A stretch of DNA of 64,000 nucleotides from Aureimonas sp. AU4 (GCF_001463765.1 NZ_BBWK01000022.1:1-64000); one strand, 5' to 3'. Positions 41,389 to 50,768 are shown, counted from the stretch's first letter. Notes: generated by a model from the letters alone, not told the origin. Numbers and translations: made by a program.

Positions 41389-42371
41389 GGGCGCACCAGA
41401 ACACGGCCGCGCGTTTCGCCGCGCAGGATGCGAGCCGCCGCCTCCGGGACCACATCGAGGCCGATCTCGCTGACCAGGGGTTCGAGGCGCCCGGCGTCGA
41501 AGGCGCTGGCGATGCGCTGCCAGGAGGCGACGCGTCGCTCGTAAGGGTGGGTCACGCTGTCGATGCCCGCGAGCGTGACGCCGCGCAGGAGAAAGGGCAG
41601 GACGCTTCCCTCGAAGCCGATGCCCGACGCGTTGCCGACCGCCGCCACCGCGCCGCCGGGGCTGAGCTGGCGGAGGAGGCGGCCCAGCGTTTCGCCGCCG
41701 ACATTATCGATGGCGCCCGCCCAGCGTGCGGCTTCCAGGGGCTTGGGCGGCTCGCCGGTGATCTCGTCGCGTCCCGCGACGCGCGATGCGCCGAGGCGCA
41801 GAAGGTCGTCCGCGCCGTCGGTCCGCCCCGTCACCGCGACCGCCCGGAAGCCGGCCGCGGCGAGAAGCAGAAGCGCGAGCGAGCCGACGCCGCCCGAGGC
41901 GCCGGTCACCGCGATCTCGCCGCTGTCCGGCTGGACGCCCAGCGCTTCCAGCCTCTCCACCGCCATCGCCGCGGCGAGCCCGGCCGTGCCGAAGATCATG
42001 GCCTGACGGGTCGAGAGGCCCTCGGGCAGCGGTACGAGCCAGTCGGCCCGCACCCGCGCCCGCTCGGCAAAGCCGCCCCAATGCGTTTCACCGACGCGCC
42101 ATCCCGTCAGGACGACGCGGTCGCCCACGTGGTAGCGCGGGTCGGCGCTGTCCGTGACGATGCCGGCAAAGTCGATGCCGCCGACATGTGGGAAGGCGCG
42201 CACCAGCCGACCCTTGTCCAGGACGCAGAGCCCGTCCTTGTAGTTGAGGCCGGACCATTCCACGGCGACCGTGACATCGCCGGCGGGCAGCCGGTCCTCG
42301 TCGAGCGTCTGGACCGAGGACCGGACGGCGCCATCGGCCGGCTTCTCGGTGAGGAGCGCGCGAAACGCCAT
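41385..42371 (-). CDS. AcuI/YhdH-family NADPH-dependent acryloyl-CoA/quinone reductase
   Basis: The 328-residue MDR-family protein opens MAFRALLTEKPADG and has VEWSGLNYKDGLCVLDKGRL, GGIDFAGIVTDSADPRYHVG, GTAGLAAAMAVERLE and VTGASGGVGSLALLLLAAAG (NADPH site). HPYERRVASWQRIA is a YhdH/AcuI feature. AcuI reduces acryloyl-CoA and related enoyl thioesters. The ATG overlaps the preceding SBP stop by one base, so they are tightly coupled. The actual electrophile in this pathway is unknown. Confidence 0.9.
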   Translation of the reverse strand: MAFRALLTEKPADGAVRSSVQTLDEDRLPAGDVTVAVEWSGLNYKDGLCVLDKGRLVRAFPHVGGIDFAGIVTDSADPRYHVGDRVVLTGWRVGETHWGGFAERARVRADWLVPLPEGLSTRQAMIFGTAGLAAAMAVERLEALGVQPDSGEIAVTGASGGVGSLALLLLAAAGFRAVAVTGRTDGADDLLRLGASRVAGRDEITGEPPKPLEAARWAGAIDNVGGETLGRLLRQLSPGGAVAAVGNASGIGFEGSVLPFLLRGVTLAGIDSVTHPYERRVASWQRIASAFDAGRLEPLVSEIGLDVVPEAAARILRGETRGRVLVRP

Positions 42372-43963
42372 CAGGCCGACTTCGTGGCGCGGTGGAAGCG
42401 CCAGCGGGCATAGCCGCTCTTCACGGGGTAGCCGAGATCGACGCGGCCGGAACGGGCCGTGGTGAAGGAAAGGGTCGAGAGGCCGATCAGCGGCAGGTCG
42501 CGCAGAACCTGCAGCTCGATCTGCGAGCAGGCCTTCACGTAGTCGTCGTAGGTCGTGCTGTTGAGCGCCTGCTCCAGCAGGCCGTCGATGCCGGGCATGG
42601 CGGTGCCGTAGTGGCTGTAGTTGCCCCCGCCCGAGCCGTCGCCCTTGACCTCGGACTGCGAGGACAGCTGCTGGAAGTAGATCTGCGTCGGGATCGGCGG
42701 GTAGCTGGAGGAGTGCATCGCCAGCGTGTTTTTGTCGGACCGGTTGTCGGCATGATAGGCCGTGTGGTCCATCATCCTGAGGTCCATGTTGAAGCCGGCG
42801 AGGCGCAGCTGTTCCTGCACGATCAGCATGGTGGAGGCGTAATCCTCGCGCTGGCTGCACAGCGAGGAGAAGCTGATGCCGTCGGGGAAGCCGGCTTCGG
42901 CCAGCAGCGCGCGGGCCCGCTCGGGATCGTGGGGATAGCGCAGCTCCTCGGGCAGCTGATCCGTGGTGAAGCCGGCCGGAAAGTTCGCGGGCTGCAGGCC
43001 GGCGAGGACGCCGCCCATGGGCGCCAGCGCCTGCGAGACCGCCTCGCGGTCGATCGCGTGCATCAGGGCCTGGCGCACCTTGAGCTGGTCGAAGGGGGGA
43101 CGCGTCAGGTTGACGTGGAGCGTGTTGAACGAGCCCGGCACCGTCATGTCGAAGACGAGCGTCGGGTCGCGCCCCTTCATGGAATCGACCCAGCCCGGCG
43201 CGCGCACGGCCTCCATGATGTCGATGTTGCCGGCGAGCAGCGCCAACGTGCGCGCCGTCGTGTCGGCGATATAGACGTTCTCGATGTTGCCGATCTTGGC
43301 CTTCTCGCCCCAGTAGCCCTCATGTCGCTTCAGCTTCGTGCCGCTCTCGCTGGCGAAGCTTACGAGCTCGTAGGGTCCTGTTCCCACAGCATCGGTCGCG
43401 AAACGCTCCCCCATCTCCTCGGCGGCCTTGCGCGAGACGATCGAGGTGTTGTTGTTGAAGGCGCTGGTGCCGAGAAACAGCGGGTCCGGCTTCTTGAGCG
43501 TCATCGTGACCTCGAGCGGTCCGTTCGCCACGACGTCCTCGATGTTGGACAGGATCGTCCGGTTGGTGCCCTCGTTCATCGCGCGCTTGAAGGAATAGAC
43601 GACGTCGTCCGACGTCATCTCGCCGTAGCCTTTGTGGAACTGGACGCCCGGACGGAGCTGGAAGGTCCAGCCGCGCGCATCGGGCGTCGAGGTCCAGGAC
43701 GTCGCGAGCGTCGGCTTGTACTGGTCCGGCGTCACGGCGAAGTCGCCGTCCTCGGGCCGCACGAGCTGCTCGTACATCTGCTCGGTGGCCCAGTTGTCGG
43801 ACCCTTGCGTGGTGAGGTTCGGATCGCTGTGGCGGGGACCGCGCGCCGCGATGCCCATGCGCAGCGTGTCGGTGTCGGCCTGGGCACGGGCGGGAAGGCC
43901 CATCGCGGCCAGGGCGCCGGCCGCGCCGGCGAGTTGAAGGGCCTGCCTGCGTGTGATCGTCAT
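42371..43963 (-). CDS. Peptide-type ABC substrate-binding protein (family 5), second paralogue
   Basis: The 530-residue protein has a Tat-type start (MTITRRQALQLAGAAGALAA), then SDPNLTTQGSDNWATEQMYE and FQLRPGVQFHKGYGEMTSDD. It shares many exact stretches with the protein encoded at 38719-40329, for example TTARTLALL and SQREDY, HTA.HAD and YGTA.PGID. The gene follows the dehydratase gene by 38 bases. The two binding proteins probably serve one permease with different ligands. Confidence 0.92.
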   Translation of the reverse strand: MTITRRQALQLAGAAGALAAMGLPARAQADTDTLRMGIAARGPRHSDPNLTTQGSDNWATEQMYEQLVRPEDGDFAVTPDQYKPTLATSWTSTPDARGWTFQLRPGVQFHKGYGEMTSDDVVYSFKRAMNEGTNRTILSNIEDVVANGPLEVTMTLKKPDPLFLGTSAFNNNTSIVSRKAAEEMGERFATDAVGTGPYELVSFASESGTKLKRHEGYWGEKAKIGNIENVYIADTTARTLALLAGNIDIMEAVRAPGWVDSMKGRDPTLVFDMTVPGSFNTLHVNLTRPPFDQLKVRQALMHAIDREAVSQALAPMGGVLAGLQPANFPAGFTTDQLPEELRYPHDPERARALLAEAGFPDGISFSSLCSQREDYASTMLIVQEQLRLAGFNMDLRMMDHTAYHADNRSDKNTLAMHSSSYPPIPTQIYFQQLSSQSEVKGDGSGGGNYSHYGTAMPGIDGLLEQALNSTTYDDYVKACSQIELQVLRDLPLIGLSTLSFTTARSGRVDLGYPVKSGYARWRFHRATKSA

Positions 43964-44001
43964 CGTGGCCACCGTCTGCGAGGTTTCGGTTGGAGGGGTC
44001 T

Positions 44002-45108
44002 TCAGCGGCGCGCGCGCAGCACGGACTCGTCGACCGCAAGGCCGAGCCCCGGTCCGTCGGGCACGCGGAAGCGTCCGTTCTCGGGCTTGGGCAGGTCGGG
44101 AAAGGCCGCGTCCATGCGTCCCGAGGGATCGGCGTACTCGGCCGGCTTCGTCAGGTGCATCAGGGTCGCCAGAACGTGGAGGTTGGCGACGTGGGCGATG
44201 GTCGGCTGGGTCTGGTGCGGCACCAGCTCGACGCCGTGCGCGTGGCAGATCGCGGCGCAGCGCATGAGGCCGGTGATGCCGCCCATCTTCACGATGTCGG
44301 GCTGCACCATGCGCACGCCGGCCCGGATGATGTCGACGAGCGCTTGCGTCGTGTAGGTCTGCTCGGCGGCCGAGACCGTGATGTCGAGCCGCTGCGCGAC
44401 CTCGCCCATGCCCCGCACGTCGTAGTGCTGGACCGGCTCCTCGAACCAGACGTAACCGAGCTCTTCCAGGGCGCGACCGACCCGGATCGCGCCGCCCACC
44501 GAGTAGCCGTTGTTGGCGTCGAAGGCGAGCGGATAGCCCTCGCCCACGAGCTGTCGCACGGCGCGGGCCTTGGCGATGTCGCCGGGAATGTCGGCGTCCT
44601 GCCGCGTCCGGTCGCCATCCCAGCGGATCTTGATGGCGGACGGCATTTCCTTGCGCCAGCGCGCCTCCACGACACGCACCGTCTCGTCGAGCGTGCGCGC
44701 GGCATGCCCACCGATCGAGGCGTAGAACGGCAGCTCCGTACGCCACGCGCCGCCCAGCAGGCGGTGCACCGGCAGGCCGAGCGTCTTGCCCTTGATGTCC
44801 CAGAGCGCGATGTCGACCGCCGCCAGCGCCCCGGTGAGCGCACCCTCGGGACCGAGCTTGATGTTGCGGTGAAGAAGCTCGTCGTGGAGCACGGCCTCCT
44901 CGAAGGCATCGCGCCCGACAAGGGCGGGAGCGAGATCCCGCTCCACGATGCCGAGCGAATGAAGTCCGCCCTGCATCGGCGAGGCCTCGCCCCAGCCGAC
45001 GGTCCCGTCCTCGGTCTCGATCCGCACGAAGGCGCTTCGGCGGCCCGGCGCGTCGCCGGGCGCCCAGGCGACCTGCATCGCCTCGACGGACCGGATGCGG
45101 GCGCTCAA
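44002..45108 (-). CDS. Mandelate racemase/muconate-lactonising-family acid-sugar dehydratase
   Basis: A TTG at 45108 with GGAGA at seven bases gives 368 residues. No ATG fits until residue 11, inside the capping domain. The barrel shows KIR (K160, R162), metal ligands D197 (FDANN), E223 (WFEEP) and E249 (AAEQTYT), and the D271/H298 dyad (PDIVKMGG, PHQTQP). This is the mandelate-racemase subgroup that dehydrates sugar acids such as galactonate or gluconate. The LacI-type operator at 45281 lies upstream. It is the first gene of the importer operon. Confidence 0.9.
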   Translation of the reverse strand: MSARIRSVEAMQVAWAPGDAPGRRSAFVRIETEDGTVGWGEASPMQGGLHSLGIVERDLAPALVGRDAFEEAVLHDELLHRNIKLGPEGALTGALAAVDIALWDIKGKTLGLPVHRLLGGAWRTELPFYASIGGHAARTLDETVRVVEARWRKEMPSAIKIRWDGDRTRQDADIPGDIAKARAVRQLVGEGYPLAFDANNGYSVGGAIRVGRALEELGYVWFEEPVQHYDVRGMGEVAQRLDITVSAAEQTYTTQALVDIIRAGVRMVQPDIVKMGGITGLMRCAAICHAHGVELVPHQTQPTIAHVANLHVLATLMHLTKPAEYADPSGRMDAAFPDLPKPENGRFRVPDGPGLGLAVDESVLRARR

Positions 45109-45280
45109 CGCCGGTCTCCGGCGAGGAATCGTGCCGATAGGACGGGGCGGTCGCGGCGGCGCCAGGACGGACGCCGATCCGCGCTCGAGAACCTGCTCAA
45201 GGCGAAAACTCCCAGATCGCGTCGCGTGGCGGTCTTGACGACCAGCTTCTGCGCGACTGACAAATACCAGCTTAGATGAT

Positions 45281-45296
45281 TTGCATCCGCATGCAA
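45281..45296. promoter_or_regulatory. LacI-type operator upstream of the dehydratase/importer operon
   Basis: TTGCATCCGCATGCAA is a near-perfect palindrome with one central mismatch and differs by one base from the perfect copy at 48680-48695. On the minus strand its TTGCAT can be a -35 box with TAAGCT 16 bases further on. Binding there would occlude the promoter of the gene starting at 45108. Confidence 0.75.
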
Positions 45297-45342
45297 CCGC
45301 CATTCACCTCGCCGGGAATTTTACCTCGGCGACGGCCAACGG

Positions 45343-46179
45343 TTAGCTGCCAGCGGAGGCGTAGATCTGCACCCGGCGGTAGCGCGCCGCCGGCACGCCG
45401 TCGGCCAGCAGCGTCTCGTCGGTTTCGATGTAGTGCCGCCCGCGCCGCTCGAAGTCGGCGCTGATGCGCCCGGCCGTCGCGATGCGTGCGCCCGGGCGTA
45501 CAGCAGTGAAGTGTCGGGCCTCGACCTCCACCAGGACGGCCGGGGCGGGAAAGCGGAAGGACTCGTTCGCGTCGAACATGGCGAGCCGCATCAGGCAGCC
45601 GGGGTGGACGAAGCCCTCCCGCCGGAACAGGGGGTGGTGCTCGTCGAAGACCGCGAGCGATTCCAGGACGTCGTCCCCGGTCAGCACCGCGTCGCGCGAG
45701 CCGATCGGGGCACCGATCGGCAGCTGGCCGGTTTCGACGGATGGTCGGGGCTCGGGCAAGGGCCGCACCGCGGGACGGTCGGCCGGGACCGCGCCCTCCT
45801 CCGGTGGTCCGACCCAGCCCGCGGCGACCTCCTCGCCCGCCGCGTCGCGTAGCGAGATCGCCGCCCGCACGCCGTCCGCCCCCCGCTCGAGCGGCCCGGC
45901 CGCAAGGTCCAGGACGTCGTTCTTGTAGACGGGTCGGCGAAAGCGGGCGCCCATGCGTCCCGCGCGCAGCCAGGGCTCGCCCCAAGCCTCCACGGCAACG
46001 CGCGCCATGTGCCCGTAGACGAAGGCGCCCGGCACCAGCGCGGCGCGAAAGCCCATGCGCCGCGCGACCTCGTCGTCATGGACCGAGCCGCGATAGCGCG
46101 GCCGATCATCGAGACGGATCGGCAATCGGCGGTGCGAGGGAAAGAGCGTGTCTGCCGGCGGCAATGGTGTCGCGTGCAT
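45343..46179 (-). CDS. MaoC-like hot-dog-fold dehydratase-family protein
   Basis: The 278-residue protein appears to hold two hot-dog halves. The first contains VHDDEVARRMGFRAALVPGA and YGHMARVAVEAWG; the second contains HHPLFRREGFVHPGCLMRLA and VEVEARHFTAVRPGARIATA. Acyl-CoA hydratases of the MaoC type act on enoyl-CoAs. It is four bases from the CoA-transferase gene, consistent with one acyl-CoA pathway. The usual D..H hydratase motif is only loosely recognisable, so the catalytic role is less sure. Confidence 0.75.
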   Translation of the reverse strand: MHATPLPPADTLFPSHRRLPIRLDDRPRYRGSVHDDEVARRMGFRAALVPGAFVYGHMARVAVEAWGEPWLRAGRMGARFRRPVYKNDVLDLAAGPLERGADGVRAAISLRDAAGEEVAAGWVGPPEEGAVPADRPAVRPLPEPRPSVETGQLPIGAPIGSRDAVLTGDDVLESLAVFDEHHPLFRREGFVHPGCLMRLAMFDANESFRFPAPAVLVEVEARHFTAVRPGARIATAGRISADFERRGRHYIETDETLLADGVPAARYRRVQIYASAGS

Positions 46180-46183
46180 ATCC

Positions 46184-48583
46184 TCAGGCTCCTGGCAGTG
46201 GCGCGTCGGCCATGGCGGGGCTGCGGCGCAGCGCCTCGACCTCCGCGCCGCTCAGTTGCAGGATTGCTTCCAGGACATGACGGTTGTGGGCGCCGAAGGC
46301 CGGCGCCGCGCGGCGATGCGCACCGGGCGTGCGGCTGAGCCGGATCGGCAGGCCGGGATGGGCGTGCGCGCCGGCGTCGGGATGCTCCAGCCGTGTGAAG
46401 AAGCCGCGATGGGCGAGATAGGCGCTTTCCGACAGGTCGCGCGGCGTCTGGACGGGCGCAGCCGGAACGCCGGCCGCCTGAAGCGCGTCCGCGATCGCGT
46501 GCTTGTCGCGCGTCCGCGTCCAGCGGCGCAGGATGGCGTCGATCTCGTCGCTGCGCTCCAGACGGTCGGCCAGGGTCGCAAAACGCGGGTCGGCCGCGAG
46601 CGCCGGGCCGCCGACGACGCGGGCGAGCGCCTGCCATTCCCGGTCGTCGCGGGCGGCCATCACCACCCACTGGTCCTCGCCGGCCGTCGGATAGGCCTCG
46701 TGCGGACCGGCCGTGGGCACGCGGTTGCCGTCCGGCACCGGGTCCGTGCCGTTCTCGATCGCGGCCAGGATCTGCGGTCCGACGACCTGCATGGCCGCCT
46801 CGACCTGCGGCACCTCGACATGCTGCCCCTCGCCCGTACGCGCCCGGTGGTTGAGCGCGACGAGGATGGCGACCGCCGCGTTGAAGCCGCCGATCGGGTC
46901 GAGATAGGAAGGCCCCGTGGTCTCGGGCTGCCCGTCGCGGTAGCCGATCATGCCCGACATGCCGGCCGCCATCTCCATCGTGGGCCCGAGCGCGGCGTAG
47001 CGCGACATCGGCCCCTCCAGCCCGTAGGCGGGAAGCTCGGCCACGATGATGTCGGGCTTGATCTCGCGCAACGCCTCGTAGCCGAGACCGAGACGGTCCA
47101 GCGTGCCGGGCCGGAAGTTGCAGATCAGGACATCCGCCTTTTCCACGAGGCGGCGCAGCGTTGCGCGTCCACCCTCGTCCTTGAGGTTCAGGATGCAGGA
47201 CAGCTTGTCGACGTTCTGCGAGTTGAACAGGAAGGCACGGTCGAAGGGGCGCTCGCCCGGCTCTCCGCCCGGAAAGTTCACGGGGTTGGGCACCTCCTTG
47301 TTGAGGCGCCAGGAGTTCACCCGGTTGGGCGACTCGATATGGATGCTTTCCGCCCCCAGGAAGCCGAGCACGCGCCCCGCCATCGGCCCGGCCCAGGCGG
47401 TCGCGATCTCCAGAACCCGCAAGCCGGCCAGCGGACGGGACGCGGCCAGCCCCGATGCGGCCTCCTGCGCCGTCGCGAACCGGGATGCGGGCAGCGCGTC
47501 GGCGTCGTGCGCACCCGGCGCCGGCTCGGACGCGACCGGACAGCGCGGGGTGCGCGACAAGCGGAAGGGCGCACCGAGGGCGATCCCGTTCTCGGTCCGC
47601 TCCCAGTAGCCGCGCGCGGCCAGATGGCCGCTTTGCGCCAGTTCGCTCGGGCGATAGGCCTTGGCGGCGATCACCTCCTCGCGCTGCAGGGCCGCGACCA
47701 CGGCCTCGGCCTCGCGGTCGGCCACCGTGTCCTGGATCAGGGCGAAGAGCTCGGCCCAGTGGCGCCGGCGCTCCAGCGGCTCGCTGAAGCGCGGATCGGT
47801 CTCCAGCGCCCCGAGGCCGAGCGCCCGGCAGACGGCCGCCCAGCGATGGTTGTAGATCCAGATGCAGACCCAGCCGTCGCGGCACAGGACCTGACCGGCG
47901 GGAATGTTGGGATCGAGGCGGCTCTTGACCGTGCCGTTGTAGTTGTACTGAAGCACGTAGGGAAAGCACATCGCGGCGGCCGTTTCGGCCTCGTCGACGC
48001 GCACGCCCTGCCCGAGCCCCGTCGCCTCCCGCGCCAGAAGCGCCGCCAGGACCCCGGCCGCGCCCGCAAGGCCCGCCGCGAAGGACGCGCGGTTGCCGCA
48101 GCCGTAGAGCGGCTCGCGGCCGAAGGCGCCGTTGTTGTGCATCATGCCCGACAGCGCCTGAAGCACGATCTCGGGCCCTTTCCAGTCCCGCAGCGGGCCG
48201 TCGGAGCCGAACGGGCTGAGGCGGAGCGCCACGGCCTGCGGGTTGCACCGCTCCACCTCGTCCTCGCAACCCTCGGCCGGCAGAACCACGACGTCGGCGC
48301 GGCGATACCAGTCCTGCAGCATCGCCCGCCGCGCATCCGGGTCGGCCGGCAACCGGCGCGATCGCTTGCCGGTGTTGAGGTGGCGAAACACGAGCGAAAG
48401 GCCGTCGCGCGTGCGAAACGGCGCCATGCGTCGCGTTGCCGAACCTTCCGGCGGCTCCAGAAGCGTCACGTCGGCGCCGAAGTCGCCCAGAAGGCGGGCG
48501 CAGTACTGGCCGGCGATCGTCTCCGACAGGTCGGCGACGACAAGGCCTTGCAAAGCCGATCTCAACTGCTCCTCCCGGATCAT
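46184..48583 (-). CDS. Fused double CoA-transferase family III (CaiB/BaiF) protein
   Basis: From MIREEQLRSALQGLVVADLS the protein has 799 residues, about twice the family length. Domain 1 (to about 375): GQYCARLLGDFGADVTLLEP, RHLNTGKRSRRLPAD. Domain 2: LAGLRVLEIATAWAGPMAGR, RVLGFLGAESIHIESPNR and FNSQNVDKLSCILNL. In domain 2, GPSYLDPIGGFNAAVAIL supplies the catalytic Asp; the corresponding place in domain 1 reads YGCGNRASFAAGLAGA, without it. The second half is probably the active one. It is divergent from the LacI-type gene with an operator between. Confidence 0.88.
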   Translation of the reverse strand: MIREEQLRSALQGLVVADLSETIAGQYCARLLGDFGADVTLLEPPEGSATRRMAPFRTRDGLSLVFRHLNTGKRSRRLPADPDARRAMLQDWYRRADVVVLPAEGCEDEVERCNPQAVALRLSPFGSDGPLRDWKGPEIVLQALSGMMHNNGAFGREPLYGCGNRASFAAGLAGAAGVLAALLAREATGLGQGVRVDEAETAAAMCFPYVLQYNYNGTVKSRLDPNIPAGQVLCRDGWVCIWIYNHRWAAVCRALGLGALETDPRFSEPLERRRHWAELFALIQDTVADREAEAVVAALQREEVIAAKAYRPSELAQSGHLAARGYWERTENGIALGAPFRLSRTPRCPVASEPAPGAHDADALPASRFATAQEAASGLAASRPLAGLRVLEIATAWAGPMAGRVLGFLGAESIHIESPNRVNSWRLNKEVPNPVNFPGGEPGERPFDRAFLFNSQNVDKLSCILNLKDEGGRATLRRLVEKADVLICNFRPGTLDRLGLGYEALREIKPDIIVAELPAYGLEGPMSRYAALGPTMEMAAGMSGMIGYRDGQPETTGPSYLDPIGGFNAAVAILVALNHRARTGEGQHVEVPQVEAAMQVVGPQILAAIENGTDPVPDGNRVPTAGPHEAYPTAGEDQWVVMAARDDREWQALARVVGGPALAADPRFATLADRLERSDEIDAILRRWTRTRDKHAIADALQAAGVPAAPVQTPRDLSESAYLAHRGFFTRLEHPDAGAHAHPGLPIRLSRTPGAHRRAAPAFGAHNRHVLEAILQLSGAEVEALRRSPAMADAPLPGA

Positions 48584-48679
48584 GTCTTGGGAAGCGGTCC
48601 TCGCAGGGCAGGCCAGGCCAGGCCGCAAGCCACCGAACAGCGTCGCGCCGGGCCGCTTCCTCGATCAGGCTAAGCAGGT

Positions 48680-48695
48680 TTGCATCCGGATGCAA
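48680..48695. promoter_or_regulatory. LacI-type operator between the CoA-transferase and LacI-family genes
   Basis: TTGCATCCGGATGCAA is a perfect 16-base palindrome in the 193-base divergent region. On the minus strand TTGCAT followed after 17 bases by TAGCCT makes a promoter for the CoA-transferase gene. The match to 45281-45296 marks both as sites of the adjacent LacI-family protein. Confidence 0.8.
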
Positions 48696-48776
48696 GAAGT
48701 TGCGGTCGGGATTGGCATGCGTGGCCTGAAACGTGTAGCGTCCGGCGCGCGAAACGATCGAGCGAGACGAAACGAA

Positions 48777-49778
48777 ATGTCGACGCGACGGGGCGAGGCC
48801 ATGACCGCACGAGAGCTGGCGCGCGTCCTGGGCGTCAGCCAGTCCGCCGTGTCGCGCGCCTTCACGCCGGGCGCCTCGATCTCGCCCGACATGCGCGAGC
48901 GCATTCTCGCGGCGGCCGACAAGCACGGCTATCGACCCAACGTCATCGCCAGCATCCTGTCGACGCGGCGCAGCAACATCGTCGCCATCCTGATCTCGGA
49001 CCTGCAGAACCCGTTCTACTTCGGGCTCATCGAGAAGCTCACGCGCGCCCTGCAGGCGGTCGGCCAGCAGAGCCTGCTGTTCAACGTCACGCCGGGCAGC
49101 GACGTCGGGCGCCAGCTCGTGGCGCTGCGCCAGTACCATGTGGATGCCATCATCGTTGTCTCGGCAACGGTTCTGTCCGGCGCGACGCTCGCCAAGGCCA
49201 CCGAGGGCCGCCGCGCGATCCTGGTGAACCGCCTGGACGACGGCGCCGGCCTCACCAGCGTCTGCTGCGACAACGTCGCGGGCGCGCGGGCCATCGCGGA
49301 CCATTTCTACGCCCTCGGCCATCGCCGCGCCGCCTATGTAGCCGGCCTTCCCAACACCAGCACCAACCTCGAGCGCCGCCACAGCTTCGTCGGACGCCTG
49401 GCCGAACTCGGCATGGTCCTGACGCGCGTGGTGGACGGGGGGGCCTATACCTACGAGGCGGGGCGGCGGGCGGCGCTCGAGATCGCGCGCGAAACGCAAA
49501 CCGAGGCCATCTTCTTCGCCAACGACATCCTGGCCGCCGGGGGCATCGACGCCCTGCGAGACGAGGCGGGCCTGTCGGTCCCCCGCCAGGTAGCGGTCGC
49601 CGGCTTCGACGACATCGCCATGGCCGGATGGGACCACTACTCGCTGACGACCTATCGCCAGCCGATCGACGAGATGGTGGCCGTCGCCATTCGCGAGTTG
49701 ATGGGGCCGTCAAGCGCTATCGAGATATCTGCCCACCGCCTGGCGGGAGAGCTTGTCGTCCGTCGCTCCTCCGCCTGA
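48777..49778 (+). CDS. LacI-family transcriptional regulator
   Basis: From MSTRRGEAMTARELARVLG the protein has 333 residues; an ATG at 48801 is also possible. The HTH (TARELARVLGVSQSAVSRAF) and hinge helix text (MRERILAAADKHGYRPNVIA) lead into a sugar-binding domain with RRSNIVAILISDLQNPFYFG. VAVAGFDDIAMAGWDHYSLT lies near the end. It is divergent from the CoA-transferase gene and is the probable repressor for both palindromic operators, responding to a sugar or sugar acid. Confidence 0.93.
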   Translation: MSTRRGEAMTARELARVLGVSQSAVSRAFTPGASISPDMRERILAAADKHGYRPNVIASILSTRRSNIVAILISDLQNPFYFGLIEKLTRALQAVGQQSLLFNVTPGSDVGRQLVALRQYHVDAIIVVSATVLSGATLAKATEGRRAILVNRLDDGAGLTSVCCDNVAGARAIADHFYALGHRRAAYVAGLPNTSTNLERRHSFVGRLAELGMVLTRVVDGGAYTYEAGRRAALEIARETQTEAIFFANDILAAGGIDALRDEAGLSVPRQVAVAGFDDIAMAGWDHYSLTTYRQPIDEMVAVAIRELMGPSSAIEISAHRLAGELVVRRSSA

Positions 49779-50768
49779 TCGCCGCGGTGTCATGCCGAGC
49801 CGTTTCGATATCCCTCGACCGGACATCGCCGGGGATACGGCCCTCCCGCTTCGGCCGATCCGGATTGGAACGTGGGCCGCGCTTCCATGAGACGGCCCCG
49901 CCTCTCCCGCGCGGCGGCGCAAGGGCCGGCGCGCCGGAGAGGCGGCAGCGGTTCCGGTCCGGGCCGACCCTCGGCTCCGCGCCCTCGAGGGATGAGGGCG
50001 CTTCCTCGCCGGCTTGATCCGTGGAAGGCGGAGCGGACGGCGTGGACTGTCACCGCTCGCTTCGGAGACGGCGGCTGCGTCGTCAGGGCCCGGTTCAATG
50101 CCGCGCCCGGCCGGGGACGACACGGCCCCTGGCGCGAGTTGCGGAGTTCTCGGCCGCATGGCCGGGAGCGGGACGCGGCATCCCCTCCCCGCCCTTCGTC
50201 CCGTCGGCCGGCCCCACCCGATGCGCCGGATCGAGATCGCACCATGGCGCGTTCGGAATCCCGCCCGAGCGGGCCGCGGTCGGGATGGTCGGCGCATGGC
50301 CTCGACGCCGCCTCGGCAGTCCGGGCATATCGGCGGGGATGCGAACGCGGGACGGCACGGTGCCCGCGCTGGCGCCTGCGACAGGCGCGCCGGGGTGTCG
50401 GCGAGACGACCCGGGCCAGGATGCCGGGCGGCCAGCGCTGCGCGCTTCCTCGCGCCTGGCGCGGGCCCGGAACGCGCTCGCTCCGCCCCCCCATATCCCC
50501 CTGGGGACGCCGTCATGGGCTGCGTCGCTCCCGCCAGCGCCGGGACCGTCCCGACATCGTCCGCGCCGCTCGTGCTTTCGCCCGCCGAACGATCGGTCCC
50601 GGTCCGATCATTCCTCCGCGCGACGGGAGGCGTCTGGCGATGGGATCGACCGTCGAGACCGGTTGCCGCGCATCGCCCGGACGAGAGGTCATGCCGCCTC
50701 CGCCTGATCCCGGTGCCGCGGCCGGGCGGCTCGGCGGCCCCATGGAGCGGCGCGAGCGCCCGGGGTGG
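49779..50768. other. Intergenic region without a recognised gene
   Basis: About 990 bases separate the LacI-type gene from the acetyltransferase gene. The DNA is G/C-rich and long frames occur on both strands, but all read as Arg/Pro/Gly/Ala-rich text without any domain, signal peptide or ribosome site that I can recognise. No clear inverted repeat or RNA structure was noticed. It may be a decayed region. Confidence 0.6.

Noticed and set aside
45681-49637. A 1318-codon open frame antisense to the MaoC-like, CoA-transferase and LacI region
   Set aside because: It runs through recognised genes on both strands. The translation is Arg/Ala/Pro/Gly-rich without domains, a known artefact of high-GC coding DNA.
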